A stretch of 64,000 bases of DNA from DASUAS01 sp963841415 (GTDB lineage: Bacteria; Actinomycetota; Acidimicrobiia; IMCC26256; DASPTH01): the NCBI GenBank assembly GCA_963841415.1, contig CAWJCN010000001.1:1-64000 (forward strand), in the 5' to 3' direction. Made by a program: the position numbers and the translations under genes. Numbering within the stretch: position 1 is the first letter of the stretch; every line of letters starts with the position of its first letter. Of this stretch, positions 44,770 to 53,289 are shown piece by piece. The notes beneath the pieces were generated by a model. It searched no databases. It was not told the DNA's origin and saw only the letters and a program-made list of their open reading frames with translations.

Positions 44770-45255
44770 GTGGACGACCCGCGTGCCCACGTGGCGCCCG
44801 CGATCCGCGGCAACACCTGGGAGGAGATGACCGTCGGCACATCGTTCCGGACCGCAGCACGCACCGTCACCGAGAGCGACCTGAGCACCTTCGTCAACTT
44901 GTGCGGATTCAACGAACCACTGTTCTACGACGCGCACCACGCCGCCGAGGGCGGTTACCGGGGCCGGCTCGTGCCCGGTGCCCTGGTGTACGCGATGGGT
45001 GAGGGGCTCGTGATCCAGACGCACTCGTTCGCCGGGACGGGTCTGGCCTTCATGCACATGGAGCTCGACGTGCGGCGCCCGACGTTCGTGGGTGACACCC
45101 TCGACGTCGTGGTCGAGATCACCTCGTCGCGCGCGTCGAGCAAGCCGGGCCGCGGCGTCGTCGAGTCGCGCAACACCGTCTACAACGACCGCGGCGAAGA
45201 CGTGCTCGTCTACACGCCCGTACGGTTGGTCCGCGGGCGCGACTTCACGGCGTGA
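44770..45255 (+). CDS. MaoC-like hotdog protein with substituted active site
   Basis: 161 residues from GTG 44770, preceded by GAGGAGG. RTVTESDLSTFVNLCGFNEP is the start of the hotdog helix. The hydratase-2 motif G-D-x-N-P-L-H becomes GFNEPLF (Gly46-Phe52): both catalytic Asp and His are Phe. The rest of the fold, VPGALVYAMGEGLV and FVGDTLDVVVEI, is normal. It may be a non-catalytic subunit or bind substrate for a partner. Its end overlaps the convergent LLM gene by 11 bases. Confidence 0.75.
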   Translation: MDDPRAHVAPAIRGNTWEEMTVGTSFRTAARTVTESDLSTFVNLCGFNEPLFYDAHHAAEGGYRGRLVPGALVYAMGEGLVIQTHSFAGTGLAFMHMELDVRRPTFVGDTLDVVVEITSSRASSKPGRGVVESRNTVYNDRGEDVLVYTPVRLVRGRDFTA

Positions 45256-46174
45256 CGCGCTCGCGGAGGAGTGCGCGAACCTGCGCGCAGCCTTCCACCG
45301 CGGCGCGATCGTCGTCGGCCACCGGGATCAGGTCGAAGAGCTCGCACCCGGCGTCGACGTAGGGTCCGAACGCGGCGGCGACGTCGTCGGGCGTTCCCCC
45401 GGGGGCGTACCGCGCGAAGCGCTCGTAGGGCAGCTGGTAGAGCGCCTCCATCTCCGCCGCCAGCCGGTCGCGCGCCTCGTCCGGGTCGCGTCCGAAGCCG
45501 CACCACGCCACCAGCCCGTGCCGCGTCGGTGGCGCGGTCCGGCCGAGCTCCCGGGCGGTCGCATCGACCTCGTTCCGCGCCGCCGCCCAGCGCTCGGGCG
45601 TGAGGAAGAGGCCGAGCCACCCGTCGCCGAAGCGCGCGGCGCGGCGCAGGGCCGCGTCGGAGCGGCCCCCCACGAGGATCGGGACCGGCGGTGAGGGCGT
45701 CGGCAGCAGGCGCGCGTCGGGCACGACGAAGACCTCGCCGTGGTGGTCGACGGTCTCGCCGTGCAGCAACCCGCGCACGATGGCCAGCGACTCGTCGAGC
45801 CGCCGCCCCCGCGTGCGCGCGTCGACCCCGCACACTTCGAGCTCGTGGGGGTCGTCGCCCCCGAGTCCGACGCCGAACACGAACCGGCCGGGCGCGAGGA
45901 GGGCGAGCGACGCCACCTGCCGCGCGACCGGCACCGGGTGGCGGAGCGCGAGGAGGTAGACCGCGGTGTGGACGGGGAGGACCGATCGCGTCGCGAGCGC
46001 GGTGGCCTGGACCAGACCGTCGTAGCCGCGTCCGCCGCGGAAGCTGACGTGGTCGCCGACGCACAGGTGGTCGATGTCCGCCGCCTCGGCGGCGACGACG
46101 AAGGCCTGCAGACGTGACGGATCGGCCTCGAAGCACGCGTGCGGCGGCCGTACGCCGACGTGGACGGGGATCAC
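45245..46174 (-). CDS. LLM class F420-dependent oxidoreductase
   Basis: 309 residues from GTG 46174, which overlaps the upstream dehydrogenase stop as GTGA. AEAADIDHLCVGDHVSFRGG (about 29-48), LLAPGRFVFGVGLGGDDPHE (about 91-110) and PVPILVGGRSDAALRRAARFGDGWLG in the last third are typical. It belongs with the acyl-CoA dehydrogenase in one leftward transcript. Substrate unknown. Confidence 0.9.
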   Translation of the reverse strand: MIPVHVGVRPPHACFEADPSRLQAFVVAAEAADIDHLCVGDHVSFRGGRGYDGLVQATALATRSVLPVHTAVYLLALRHPVPVARQVASLALLAPGRFVFGVGLGGDDPHELEVCGVDARTRGRRLDESLAIVRGLLHGETVDHHGEVFVVPDARLLPTPSPPVPILVGGRSDAALRRAARFGDGWLGLFLTPERWAAARNEVDATARELGRTAPPTRHGLVAWCGFGRDPDEARDRLAAEMEALYQLPYERFARYAPGGTPDDVAAAFGPYVDAGCELFDLIPVADDDRAAVEGCAQVRALLRERVTP

Positions 46175-47355
46175 CCCCGCGGTTCCTTCGGCAAGCCCAA
46201 CACGCGCTCGGCGACGATGTTGCGCTGGATCTCGTTGGCGCCGCCGTAGATCGTCTCCGCGCGCGAGTTGAGGAACACCGTTTGGAGCGAGTCGAGCGAG
46301 TACCCCTCACCGACGACGGTCGCGTCGGCGCCGAGCACGTCCATCATCAGCGAGCCGAGCGACCGGTGCCACTGCGACCAGAACAACTTGGAGAGCGAGG
46401 CCTCGGGCCCGAGCTCACCGGTGCGCAGCAATCGCGTGAGCATGCGCGCGTTGTTGTGGCGGTTGAGCTGCAGGCCGATCCACGCGTCGACCAGGCGGTC
46501 ACGCACGACCGGATCGCCGGTGCGCCCCCGCTTCTGCGCGCGCGTGACCAGTTCGTGCAGCTGGTGCTCGAACGCGGCCTGGTAGGGGAGCGCGGTCGTA
46601 CCGCGCTCGGTGCCGACCGTTCCCATGACGACGCCCCATCCGCCGTCGACCGGTCCGACCACGAGATCGGCCGCGGTGCGGGCCTCCGTGAAGAACACCT
46701 CGGCGAACTCCTCGCCGCCGGCGAGGTTGCGGATCGGGCGGGTGTCGACACCCGCCTGGTGGGCGGGGAGGAGGATCAGCGACAGCCCCCGGTGCTTCGG
46801 CGCGTCGGGGTCGGTGCGGCAGAGCACGTACAGCCAGTCGGCCCGGGTGCCGAACGTCATCCAGATCTTCTGGCCGTCGACCACCCACTCCTGCGTGTCC
46901 TCGTCGAGCCGGGCCCGGGTTCGCACGCCACCGAGGTCCGAGCCGGCCTCCGGCTCGCTGAACCCCTGCCCCCACATGTCCTCGCACGCCATGATGCGCG
47001 GGAGGAACCGTGCCCGCTGCTCCGCGCTCCCGGCGTGCAGGAGCGTCGGGCCGAACAGATCGCGGCCGTGCACGCCCACCCAGTAGGGAGCGCGAGCGCG
47101 GAAGTGCTCCTCCAGGAACACGATCTCGTCGTCGAGGGTGCCCGCCCGACCTCCGTACTCGCGCGGCCAGGTGATCCCCAGCCAGCCCCCTGCGGCGAGT
47201 TCCCGCTCCCAGGCCAGGCGCAGCTCCCAGTGCGAGTCGTCGGCCGGCCCGCCCACCCCGCGGTGGCGCGCGAACTCGCCGACGAGGTGTTCGGCCAGCC
47301 AGTCGCGCAGCTCCTCGCGCAGGCGGGCCTGTCGCGGGGTGTCGGCGAAGTCCAT
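46171..47355 (-). CDS. Acyl-CoA dehydrogenase
   Basis: 394 residues from ATG 47355; frame extension to 47457 is in the opposite gene. MWGQGFSEPEAGSDLGGVRTRARL, VVDGQKIWMTFG and IYGGANEIQRNIVAERVLG are diagnostic. The region KIWMTFGTRADWLYVLCRTDP is typical of the long FadE type. It is divergent from another acyl-CoA dehydrogenase, with only 21 bp between their start codons. Confidence 0.93.
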   Translation of the reverse strand: MDFADTPRQARLREELRDWLAEHLVGEFARHRGVGGPADDSHWELRLAWERELAAGGWLGITWPREYGGRAGTLDDEIVFLEEHFRARAPYWVGVHGRDLFGPTLLHAGSAEQRARFLPRIMACEDMWGQGFSEPEAGSDLGGVRTRARLDEDTQEWVVDGQKIWMTFGTRADWLYVLCRTDPDAPKHRGLSLILLPAHQAGVDTRPIRNLAGGEEFAEVFFTEARTAADLVVGPVDGGWGVVMGTVGTERGTTALPYQAAFEHQLHELVTRAQKRGRTGDPVVRDRLVDAWIGLQLNRHNNARMLTRLLRTGELGPEASLSKLFWSQWHRSLGSLMMDVLGADATVVGEGYSLDSLQTVFLNSRAETIYGGANEIQRNIVAERVLGLPKEPRG

Positions 47356-47376
47356 TGCGCTGAATACGCTAAACGA
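47356..47376. promoter_or_regulatory. 21-bp gap between two divergent acyl-CoA dehydrogenase genes
   Basis: The AT-richer stretch TGAATACGCTAAACGA is all that separates two start codons, so promoters must lie partly inside coding sequence or both transcripts are leaderless. No clear palindrome. Confidence 0.3.
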
Positions 47377-48583
47377 ATGCCCGATCTCGAAGCGTTCCGC
47401 GTCCGTGTGCGTGCGTTCCTCGAAGCGCACGCCGATCCTGCCGGCACCGAACGTCATGACGACGAGGACACGACGGTCGCGCGCGGCTCAGGCGTTCCAG
47501 CAGGCGCTCGCGGACGCGGGCCTCGCCGCGCTCACCTATCCCACCGAGCTCGGTGGCGCCGGACTCGACCCCGAGCACCAGAAGGTGTTCAACGAGGAGT
47601 CGGCGGGATTCGAGTTGCCGTCGCGTCAGTTCGTGATCGGCCTCGGCATGTGCGCGCCCACGCTGCTCGAGTTCGGCACGCCCGAGCAGCAGCGCCGCTA
47701 CCTCCCCGCGCTGCTTCGGGCCGACGCCATCTGGTGCCAGCTGTTCTCCGAACCGGGCGCGGGGTCCGACGTCGCCAGCCTGCAGACGCGCGCCGAGCGC
47801 GACGGCGACGAGTGGGTGGCGAACGGCCAGAAGGTGTGGACGTCGGGCGCGCACTACTCCGACTACGGACTCATGCTCGCCCGCACCAACCCCGACGCGC
47901 CCAAGCACCGCGGCATCAGCATGTTCGTGGTCGACATGCGCTTGCCGGGGATCACCGCGCGGCCGCTCCGCCAGATCGACGGACACGCGCACTTCAACGA
48001 GGTGTTCCTCGACGACGTGCGCCTTCCTGCCGACGCGTTGGTCGGAGAGCTCGACGGCGGCTGGCGCGTCGCGGTCGCGATGCTCGCGAACGAGCGTGTG
48101 GCCATCGGCGCGGGCGGAAGCTCGCAGCAGATGGGTGGCGACGGGTTCATCAGGTTGCTCGAGCTCGCGCGCACGCGCGGTTGCAGCGCAGATCCGGTGC
48201 TGCGTCAGGAGCTCGTCGACATCTACGCGCGCGAGCGGATCCTCGAGTTGATGGGAGCGCGGATCCGCGCCGCGCTCGTCGCCGGACGCGCGCCGGGGCC
48301 GGAAGGCTCGGTGGCCAAGTTGGCCACCGCCCTGCTCGGCAAGCGCAGCGCCGACCTCGGCATGGCCATGGCGGGGGCGGGCGGACAGGCGTGGACCGCA
48401 GGCGCAGGTGGTGGGGGCGAGCAGGCGGCCAGCGTGCTCTTCGCGCCCATGCTCGGGATCGCCGGTGGCACCAGCGAGATCCAACGCAACATCATCGGTG
48501 AGCGCGTGCTGGGCCTCCCGAAGGACCCGGCGGTCGACCGCGACGTGCCCTTCCGCGACCTGAAGGTCGGCACCCAGAAGTGA
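47377..48583 (+). pseudogene. Acyl-CoA dehydrogenase, frameshifted
   Basis: ATG 47377 starts LEAFRVRVRAFLEAHADP, the normal N-terminal helix. The frame is lost near a (CG)4 run at 47478-47485, and the protein continues in another frame from AAQAFQQALADAGLAALTYP through WCQLFSEPGAGSDVASLQT, GQKVWTSGAHYSDYGLML and GGTSEIQRNIIGERVLG to 48583. A two-base deletion or one-base insertion explains it. Joined it is about 402 residues. Probably functional if the shift is a sequencing error. Confidence 0.88.
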
Positions 48584-48599
48584 GACCGAGTCTGCACGC

Positions 48600-48631
48600 C
48601 CGGCGAGAGCGGGCTTCGCCCGTCTCGCCGG
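48600..48631. terminator. Strong hairpin between convergent genes
   Basis: CCGGCGAGAgCGGG-CTTCG-CCCGTCTCGCCGG forms a 13-bp stem with one bulged G and a five-base loop. It lies between the stop of the dehydrogenase (48583) and the stop of the hydratase (48632). There is no T-run, so a factor-assisted or bidirectional terminator is a guess. Part of the following sequence resembles the intergenic repeat. Confidence 0.4.
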
Positions 48632-49471
48632 CTAGGACGGAGCGAGCGGAGGCGAGCGACGGGGATGTGCCGGTCGCGGGGGAAGTGGCAAGAAGTTCGG
48701 CGCTCGGCGTTCCGCGTAGGCGGCGACGCCTTGGCGGAAGTCCGGTCGGCGCCCCGCCTCCTTCACCAGCCGCGCCGCGGTCGCCACGGAATCGCCGAGC
48801 TCGCCCGTCCAGTCGGTCGCGACCTGTTCCTTCACCGCCTGCATCGCGAGTGGCGAACAGTTCGTCGCGAGGTCACGCGCGTACTCGAGCGCCGCAGGGA
48901 GCAGCTCGACGGGTGGGTACACGCGGTTCACGAGCCCCATGCCCTGCGCTTCCTCGGCGGTGATCGTCCGGCCCGAGAGGAGGAGATCCATCGCATGGCC
49001 CGTGCCGACGATCCGCGGCAGCAGCCACGACGCGCCGAACTCGGCCACCAGCCCGCGGCGCGTGAACGCGGTCGCGAGCTTGGCGCCCTCGGCGGCGAAC
49101 CTCACGTCGGCCACCAGCGCCTGCACGAGACCGATGCCCGCGCAGCCGCCGTTGATGGCGGCGATCAGCGGCTTGCGGAGACGGAGCGCGTAGGTCATGG
49201 GGCGGTCGACGCCCTCCTGTCCGGCGATCCCCTGCGTGCGGTCGGCGAGGTCGGCGGCGTCGAGACCGGGGCAGAACCCGCGGCCGGCTCCGGTGAGCAC
49301 GACGGCGCGCACGGAGGGGTCGGCGTCGAGCTCGTCGACGAGATCGAAGTACACGACCTCCATCGCGTGCGTCCACGCGTTCATCCGGTCGGGCCGGTTG
49401 AGCGTGACCATGGCCACGCCGTCGGCGACCTCGCACACGACCGGCGCGTCGGCGGTTGGCAGAGTGGGCAT
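48632..49471 (-). CDS. Enoyl-CoA hydratase/isomerase family protein
   Basis: 279 residues from ATG 49471. VLTGAGRGFCPGLDAADLAD, INGGCAGIGLVQALVADVRF and the GLVNRVYPPVELL helix show the crotonase fold. It closely parallels the hydratase at 30267 in length and motifs. The C-terminal HPRRSPPLAPS reads into repeat-like DNA, so the natural end could be a little earlier. It converges with the frameshifted dehydrogenase and is divergent from the next dehydrogenase pair. Confidence 0.9.
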   Translation of the reverse strand: MPTLPTADAPVVCEVADGVAMVTLNRPDRMNAWTHAMEVVYFDLVDELDADPSVRAVVLTGAGRGFCPGLDAADLADRTQGIAGQEGVDRPMTYALRLRKPLIAAINGGCAGIGLVQALVADVRFAAEGAKLATAFTRRGLVAEFGASWLLPRIVGTGHAMDLLLSGRTITAEEAQGMGLVNRVYPPVELLPAALEYARDLATNCSPLAMQAVKEQVATDWTGELGDSVATAARLVKEAGRRPDFRQGVAAYAERRAPNFLPLPPRPAHPRRSPPLAPS

Positions 49472-49540
49472 GTCCAGAGGATGCCAGACCAAGTGGGGCG
49501 GTTGGTCGGGGTGTCGAACGTCGGGTCTACATTGCACCGC

Positions 49541-50679
49541 GTGCAACTCGCGCTCGACGACGATCAGCAGTTCTTCCAGGAGACGACCCGGAAGTTCCTC
49601 GAGCAGGAGATGCCGGTCACCGCGGTACGAGCGCTCGCCGACGATCCCGCCGGCTTCGACCGCGCCTGGTGGATGCGCGGCGCCGAGCTCGGATGGACGT
49701 CGTTGTTGGTCCCCGAGGCCGACGGCGGTGGCAGCCTCAGCGGCCAGGGAGTGCTGGATCTCCTGATCGTCGCCGAGGAGATGGGGCGGCTGGTCAGCCC
49801 GGGTCCGCTCCTGCCCACGAGCGTCGCCGCGCTCGCGCTGGCCGAGGGGGGATCCGCCGAGCTGCGCGGCGAGGTGCTCCCGCGCATCATGAGCGGCGAA
49901 TTGGTCGCGTCGTGGTGCCCGGTCCTCCCCGGCAACGAGGGCATGTCGGTCACGGCCGAGGAACGCGACGGCGCGTTCGTGCTCACCGGCACCGCCGCGC
50001 CCGTCGAGGCGGCGGCGCACGCCGACGAGCTCCTGGTGACAGCCACGACCGAACGCGGGACCAGCCAGTTCCTCGTCTCCACCGACTCGCCGGGAGTCAC
50101 CATCGAGCCGCTCGGATCGGTCGACCTGGTCCGCCGGTTCGCGGCCGTGCACTTCGACGCGGTGGCGGTACCCGCGCCGCGGCTCGTCGGTGTGGCCGAC
50201 GCCGCCGCGCCCGCCGCCGCGCGACAGCTCCAACTCGCGGTCGTGCTGCAGTGCGCGGAGACGGTGGGCGCGCTCGACCGCGTCCTGGAGTTCACGCTGG
50301 AGTACCTCGCCGACCGCACGTCGTTCGGTCGACCGTTGGCGTCGTACCAGGCGCTCAAGCACCGCGTTGCCGACATGAAGATGTGGCTGGAGGCCGCGCA
50401 CGGCGTCACCGAGCTCGCCGCGCCGCGGTGCAGGAGCACGCCGACGACGCGGCGGAGGTCGTGAGCGCGGCCGCGTCGTACGTCGGCGACCACGCCACCG
50501 AGATCGTGCAGGAGTGCACCCAGCTCCACGGCGGCATCGGAGTGACGTGGGAGCACGACCTCCACCTCTACCTCCGCCGCGTCACCCTGCACCGCAACCT
50601 CAACGGCACGCCCACGCAGCACCGCGAGCGGCTCGCCGCGACCTTGCTCGACGGCGACGGGGAGTCGACCAATGGCTGA
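49541..50679 (+). pseudogene. Acyl-CoA dehydrogenase, frameshifted near the C-terminus
   Basis: GTG 49541 starts QLALDDDQQFFQETTRKFLE. The frame holds through SFGRPLASYQALKHRVADMK and AAHGVTELAA, then the true continuation VQEHADDAAEVVSAAASYVG, LHGGIGVTWEHDLHLYLRR is in another frame ending at 50679. One base is missing in the run at about 50417-50430. Joined it is about 379 residues and overlaps the next dehydrogenase start by eight bases. The pair is likely a heteromeric enzyme of the alpha2beta2 type. Confidence 0.88.
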
Positions 50680-51952
50680 GCACGCGACGAACGGCGCCGA
50701 GAGCGTCGAGGAGTTCCGACTGCGGGCACGCGCGTGGTTGGCCGAGCACATGCCGCGCTTGGCCGATGACGCGCGTCCCGCGGCCCGCGCCGACGACGCC
50801 GCCATCTGGGTGCGCGACCGCGAGCTGCAGCGCGTGCTGTGGGACGGCGGCTTCGCGGGTATCTGCTTCCCGCGCGAGTACGGCGGCCTGGGCCGCGCGA
50901 TCGAGTACCAGCACGCGTTCACCGAGGAGTCGTTCCCGTACGAGATGCCGGTGCACCTCAACGTGCCGAACTTCAGCATCCTCGCCGCAACGCTCGTCGA
51001 CCACGGCACCCACGAGCAGAAGGCGCGCCACCTGCCCGCCATCCTCAAGGGCGAGGAGCAGTGGGTGCAGTTCCTCTCCGAGCCCACCGGCGGTTCCGAC
51101 CTCGCCGGCTGTGTGACCCGCGCCGACCGCGACGGCGACGAGTGGATCATGCGCGGATCGAAGATCTGGAGCACCGCGGCGATGTCGGCCACGCACGCGA
51201 TGTGCCTGGCCCGCACCGACTGGGACGCACCGAAGCACCGCGGCCTCTCCATGTTCATCATGGAGATCCACCGGCCCGGCGTGCAGGTCGATCCGATCAA
51301 GCAGGTGAACGGTTCGCTCGAGTTCTGCCAGGAGTTCTTCGACGACGTGCGTCTCCCCGCCGACTCGGTCGTCGGGGACGTCAACGACGGCTGGGCGGTG
51401 GCGCAGACGTTGCTCGCGCACGAGCGCAACGCGGTGGGGGGAGGATCGCCCTACGTGAGCGGCCGCAACCACCTGGCGGAGGGCGCCGACGGCGCGCACG
51501 ACCGGACGTTCATCGCGTTGGTTCGTGCGCTGGGCACCGCCGACGACCCGGTAGCCCGCCAACTCGTCGCCGAGGCTCACGCGCTCGACGTCGTGCAGCG
51601 TGGGCTCGTGCGCCGCGTGTCGGTCGGTATGGCCAACGGCGCGCTCCCGGTGCAGGCGGCGGCGGTGACCAAGCTCTTCACCGCGACCACGAGCGAGCGC
51701 AAGGCCGAGATCGGGCTGACCCTCGCCGGCGCCGACTCGGTGGTCTGGCCCACCGGCTCGGAGACCGTCGGCCACGCGGCGGCGCTGCCGTTCCTCGAAC
51801 GGCAGGCGACCAGCCTCGCCGGCGGGAGCAACGAGATCCAGCGCAACATCATCGCGGAACGGGTGCTCGGCATGCCGCGCGAGTGGGCGGCCGACCGCGA
51901 CATCCCGTACCGCGACGTGCGGCGCAACGCGCTGCCAACCGCGCCGTCCTGA
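50672..51952 (+). CDS. Acyl-CoA dehydrogenase, heteromeric partner
   Basis: 426 residues from ATG 50672. WVQFLSEPTGGSDLAGCVT (about 129-147), IMRGSKIWSTAAMSATHAM, and SLAGGSNEIQRNIIAERVLG near the end are typical. It overlaps the previous dehydrogenase by eight bases, the arrangement of ChsE-type heterotetramer pairs that act on steroid side chains. Which subunit supplies the catalytic base I cannot decide without alignment. The C-terminal tail YRDVRRNALPTAPS is variable. Confidence 0.93.
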   Translation: MAEHATNGAESVEEFRLRARAWLAEHMPRLADDARPAARADDAAIWVRDRELQRVLWDGGFAGICFPREYGGLGRAIEYQHAFTEESFPYEMPVHLNVPNFSILAATLVDHGTHEQKARHLPAILKGEEQWVQFLSEPTGGSDLAGCVTRADRDGDEWIMRGSKIWSTAAMSATHAMCLARTDWDAPKHRGLSMFIMEIHRPGVQVDPIKQVNGSLEFCQEFFDDVRLPADSVVGDVNDGWAVAQTLLAHERNAVGGGSPYVSGRNHLAEGADGAHDRTFIALVRALGTADDPVARQLVAEAHALDVVQRGLVRRVSVGMANGALPVQAAAVTKLFTATTSERKAEIGLTLAGADSVVWPTGSETVGHAAALPFLERQATSLAGGSNEIQRNIIAERVLGMPREWAADRDIPYRDVRRNALPTAPS

Positions 51953-52017
51953 CCGAAGCCACGTCCTGACCAAGTGCGCGGTTGACCCGTGTCCTGGCCG
52001 CGCGTGACGATCGCTGA

Positions 52018-53223
52018 GTGACAGGACTCCTGGACGGTGTGACGGTCGTCGAGACGGGCGTGCTGATGGCAGTCGACCACCTCGGCCGACTGCTCGGTGA
52101 CGAGGGCGCCGACGTCGTGAAGGTGGAAGCGCCGCCCATCGGCGACTACCTGCGCAACATCATGACCCGCTTCGCCCCCGACTGGTCGACGTTCCATCTC
52201 GCGCTCAACCGCAACAAGCGCAGCCTCGTGTGCGACGCGCGGACCGTCCAGGGCCAGGAGGTGCTGCGCCGGTTGCTGACGCGGGCCGACGTGTTCATCA
52301 CCGGCAACGTCGGCGACGCCAACCGCAAGCTCGGGCTGGACTACGACTCGGTGGCGGCGGTGCGACCCGAGATCGTGTACTGCCAGATCACGGGGTTCGG
52401 CGCCGCCGGCCCGTACGCCGAGATCCCGACCCACGGGCAGATGATGGACGCCCTCGGTGGCGCGGCCGCGCCGATGGCCACCGACGAGCACGGCAACGTC
52501 GAACTCACCGGTCCGGCCCCGGCGAACAGCGGCGGTGTGGTGCTCGGTCCGCTCTACGCCGCGTTCGGGGTGGCGTGCGCACTGGCGCGCTCGCGAGTCA
52601 CCGGCGTCGGCTGCTACCTCGACGTCTCGTGCGCCGATGCCGTGCTCGCGTCCCAGTGGCTCGACGCGCTCCGCGTGTTCAACCCCGAACTCGTGGATCA
52701 GTCGTGGGCGGGGAAGGGTCCGGGCGCGTCGGCGAAGTACCAGCACTACGAGACGGCCGACGGGCGCTTCGTGCTGTTCTGCGCGATCGAGCAGAAGTTC
52801 TGGGAGCACTGGTGCCGCGCCGTCGGCCGGGAGGATCTCGTCGCGTCGCACCGCAACGACCTGGTGGTCGACTTCGCCGGCGGCGAGGATGCGCTGCGGC
52901 GTGAGATCCAGTCGATCTTCCACACGCGCACCCTCGCGGAATGGGTGCAGCTCGCCACCGACTGCGATGTCGCGATGGGCCCTGCGTTGCAGCTCGACGA
53001 GGCCATCGACGACCCGCACCTGCGTGTGCGCGGTCAGATCGTCACCGAGCATCATCCACGCTTCGGCGAGGTGGTCACGCTCGGGAACCCGCTGGTGGTC
53101 CCGGGCGTCGAGTTCGCGCCGCGCTCGGCGCCCGCGCTGGGCGAGCACACCGAAGAGGTGCTGGCCGAGCTCGGCTACGACGAGCAGGCACGCGCTGACC
53201 TGCGCGAAGCGGGCGTGACGTGA
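52018..53223 (+). CDS. Class III CoA-transferase (CaiB/BaiF type)
   Basis: 401 residues from GTG 52018, 65 bp after the dehydrogenase. DGVTVVETGVLMAVDHLGRLLGDEGADVVKVEAP is typical of the N-terminal CoA-binding domain (quoted as spaced segments: VTVVETGVLMAV, LLGDEGADVVKVEAP). NRNKRSLVCDART and CQITGFGAAGPYAEIP follow. C-terminal ALGEHTEEVLAELGY is the family end. The catalytic Asp is not evident in its usual place, so activity is uncertain. It would move CoA between acids in the pathway. Confidence 0.87.
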   Translation: MTGLLDGVTVVETGVLMAVDHLGRLLGDEGADVVKVEAPPIGDYLRNIMTRFAPDWSTFHLALNRNKRSLVCDARTVQGQEVLRRLLTRADVFITGNVGDANRKLGLDYDSVAAVRPEIVYCQITGFGAAGPYAEIPTHGQMMDALGGAAAPMATDEHGNVELTGPAPANSGGVVLGPLYAAFGVACALARSRVTGVGCYLDVSCADAVLASQWLDALRVFNPELVDQSWAGKGPGASAKYQHYETADGRFVLFCAIEQKFWEHWCRAVGREDLVASHRNDLVVDFAGGEDALRREIQSIFHTRTLAEWVQLATDCDVAMGPALQLDEAIDDPHLRVRGQIVTEHHPRFGEVVTLGNPLVVPGVEFAPRSAPALGEHTEEVLAELGYDEQARADLREAGVT

Positions 53224-53289
53224 CATGAGCGAGCCGGGTATCTCGGCGAGGAGCGAGCGTGCAATGGAGGAGGCGAGCGGGAAAGCCGG
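53224..53289 (+). repeat. Intergenic repeat copy at the start of the two-domain CoA-transferase
   Basis: ATGAGCGAGCCGGGTATCTC, then GGCGAG-GAGCGAGCGTGCAATG and GAGGCGAGCGGGAAAGC recall the 89-bp family with an imperfect hairpin. It supplies an ATG (53225) in frame with the gene; a second ATG at 53264 lies closer to the conserved protein start. Confidence 0.65.

Noticed and set aside
48600..48631. Hairpin as a certain intrinsic terminator
   Set aside because: The stem is strong but there is no T-run; kept only as a low-confidence terminator.
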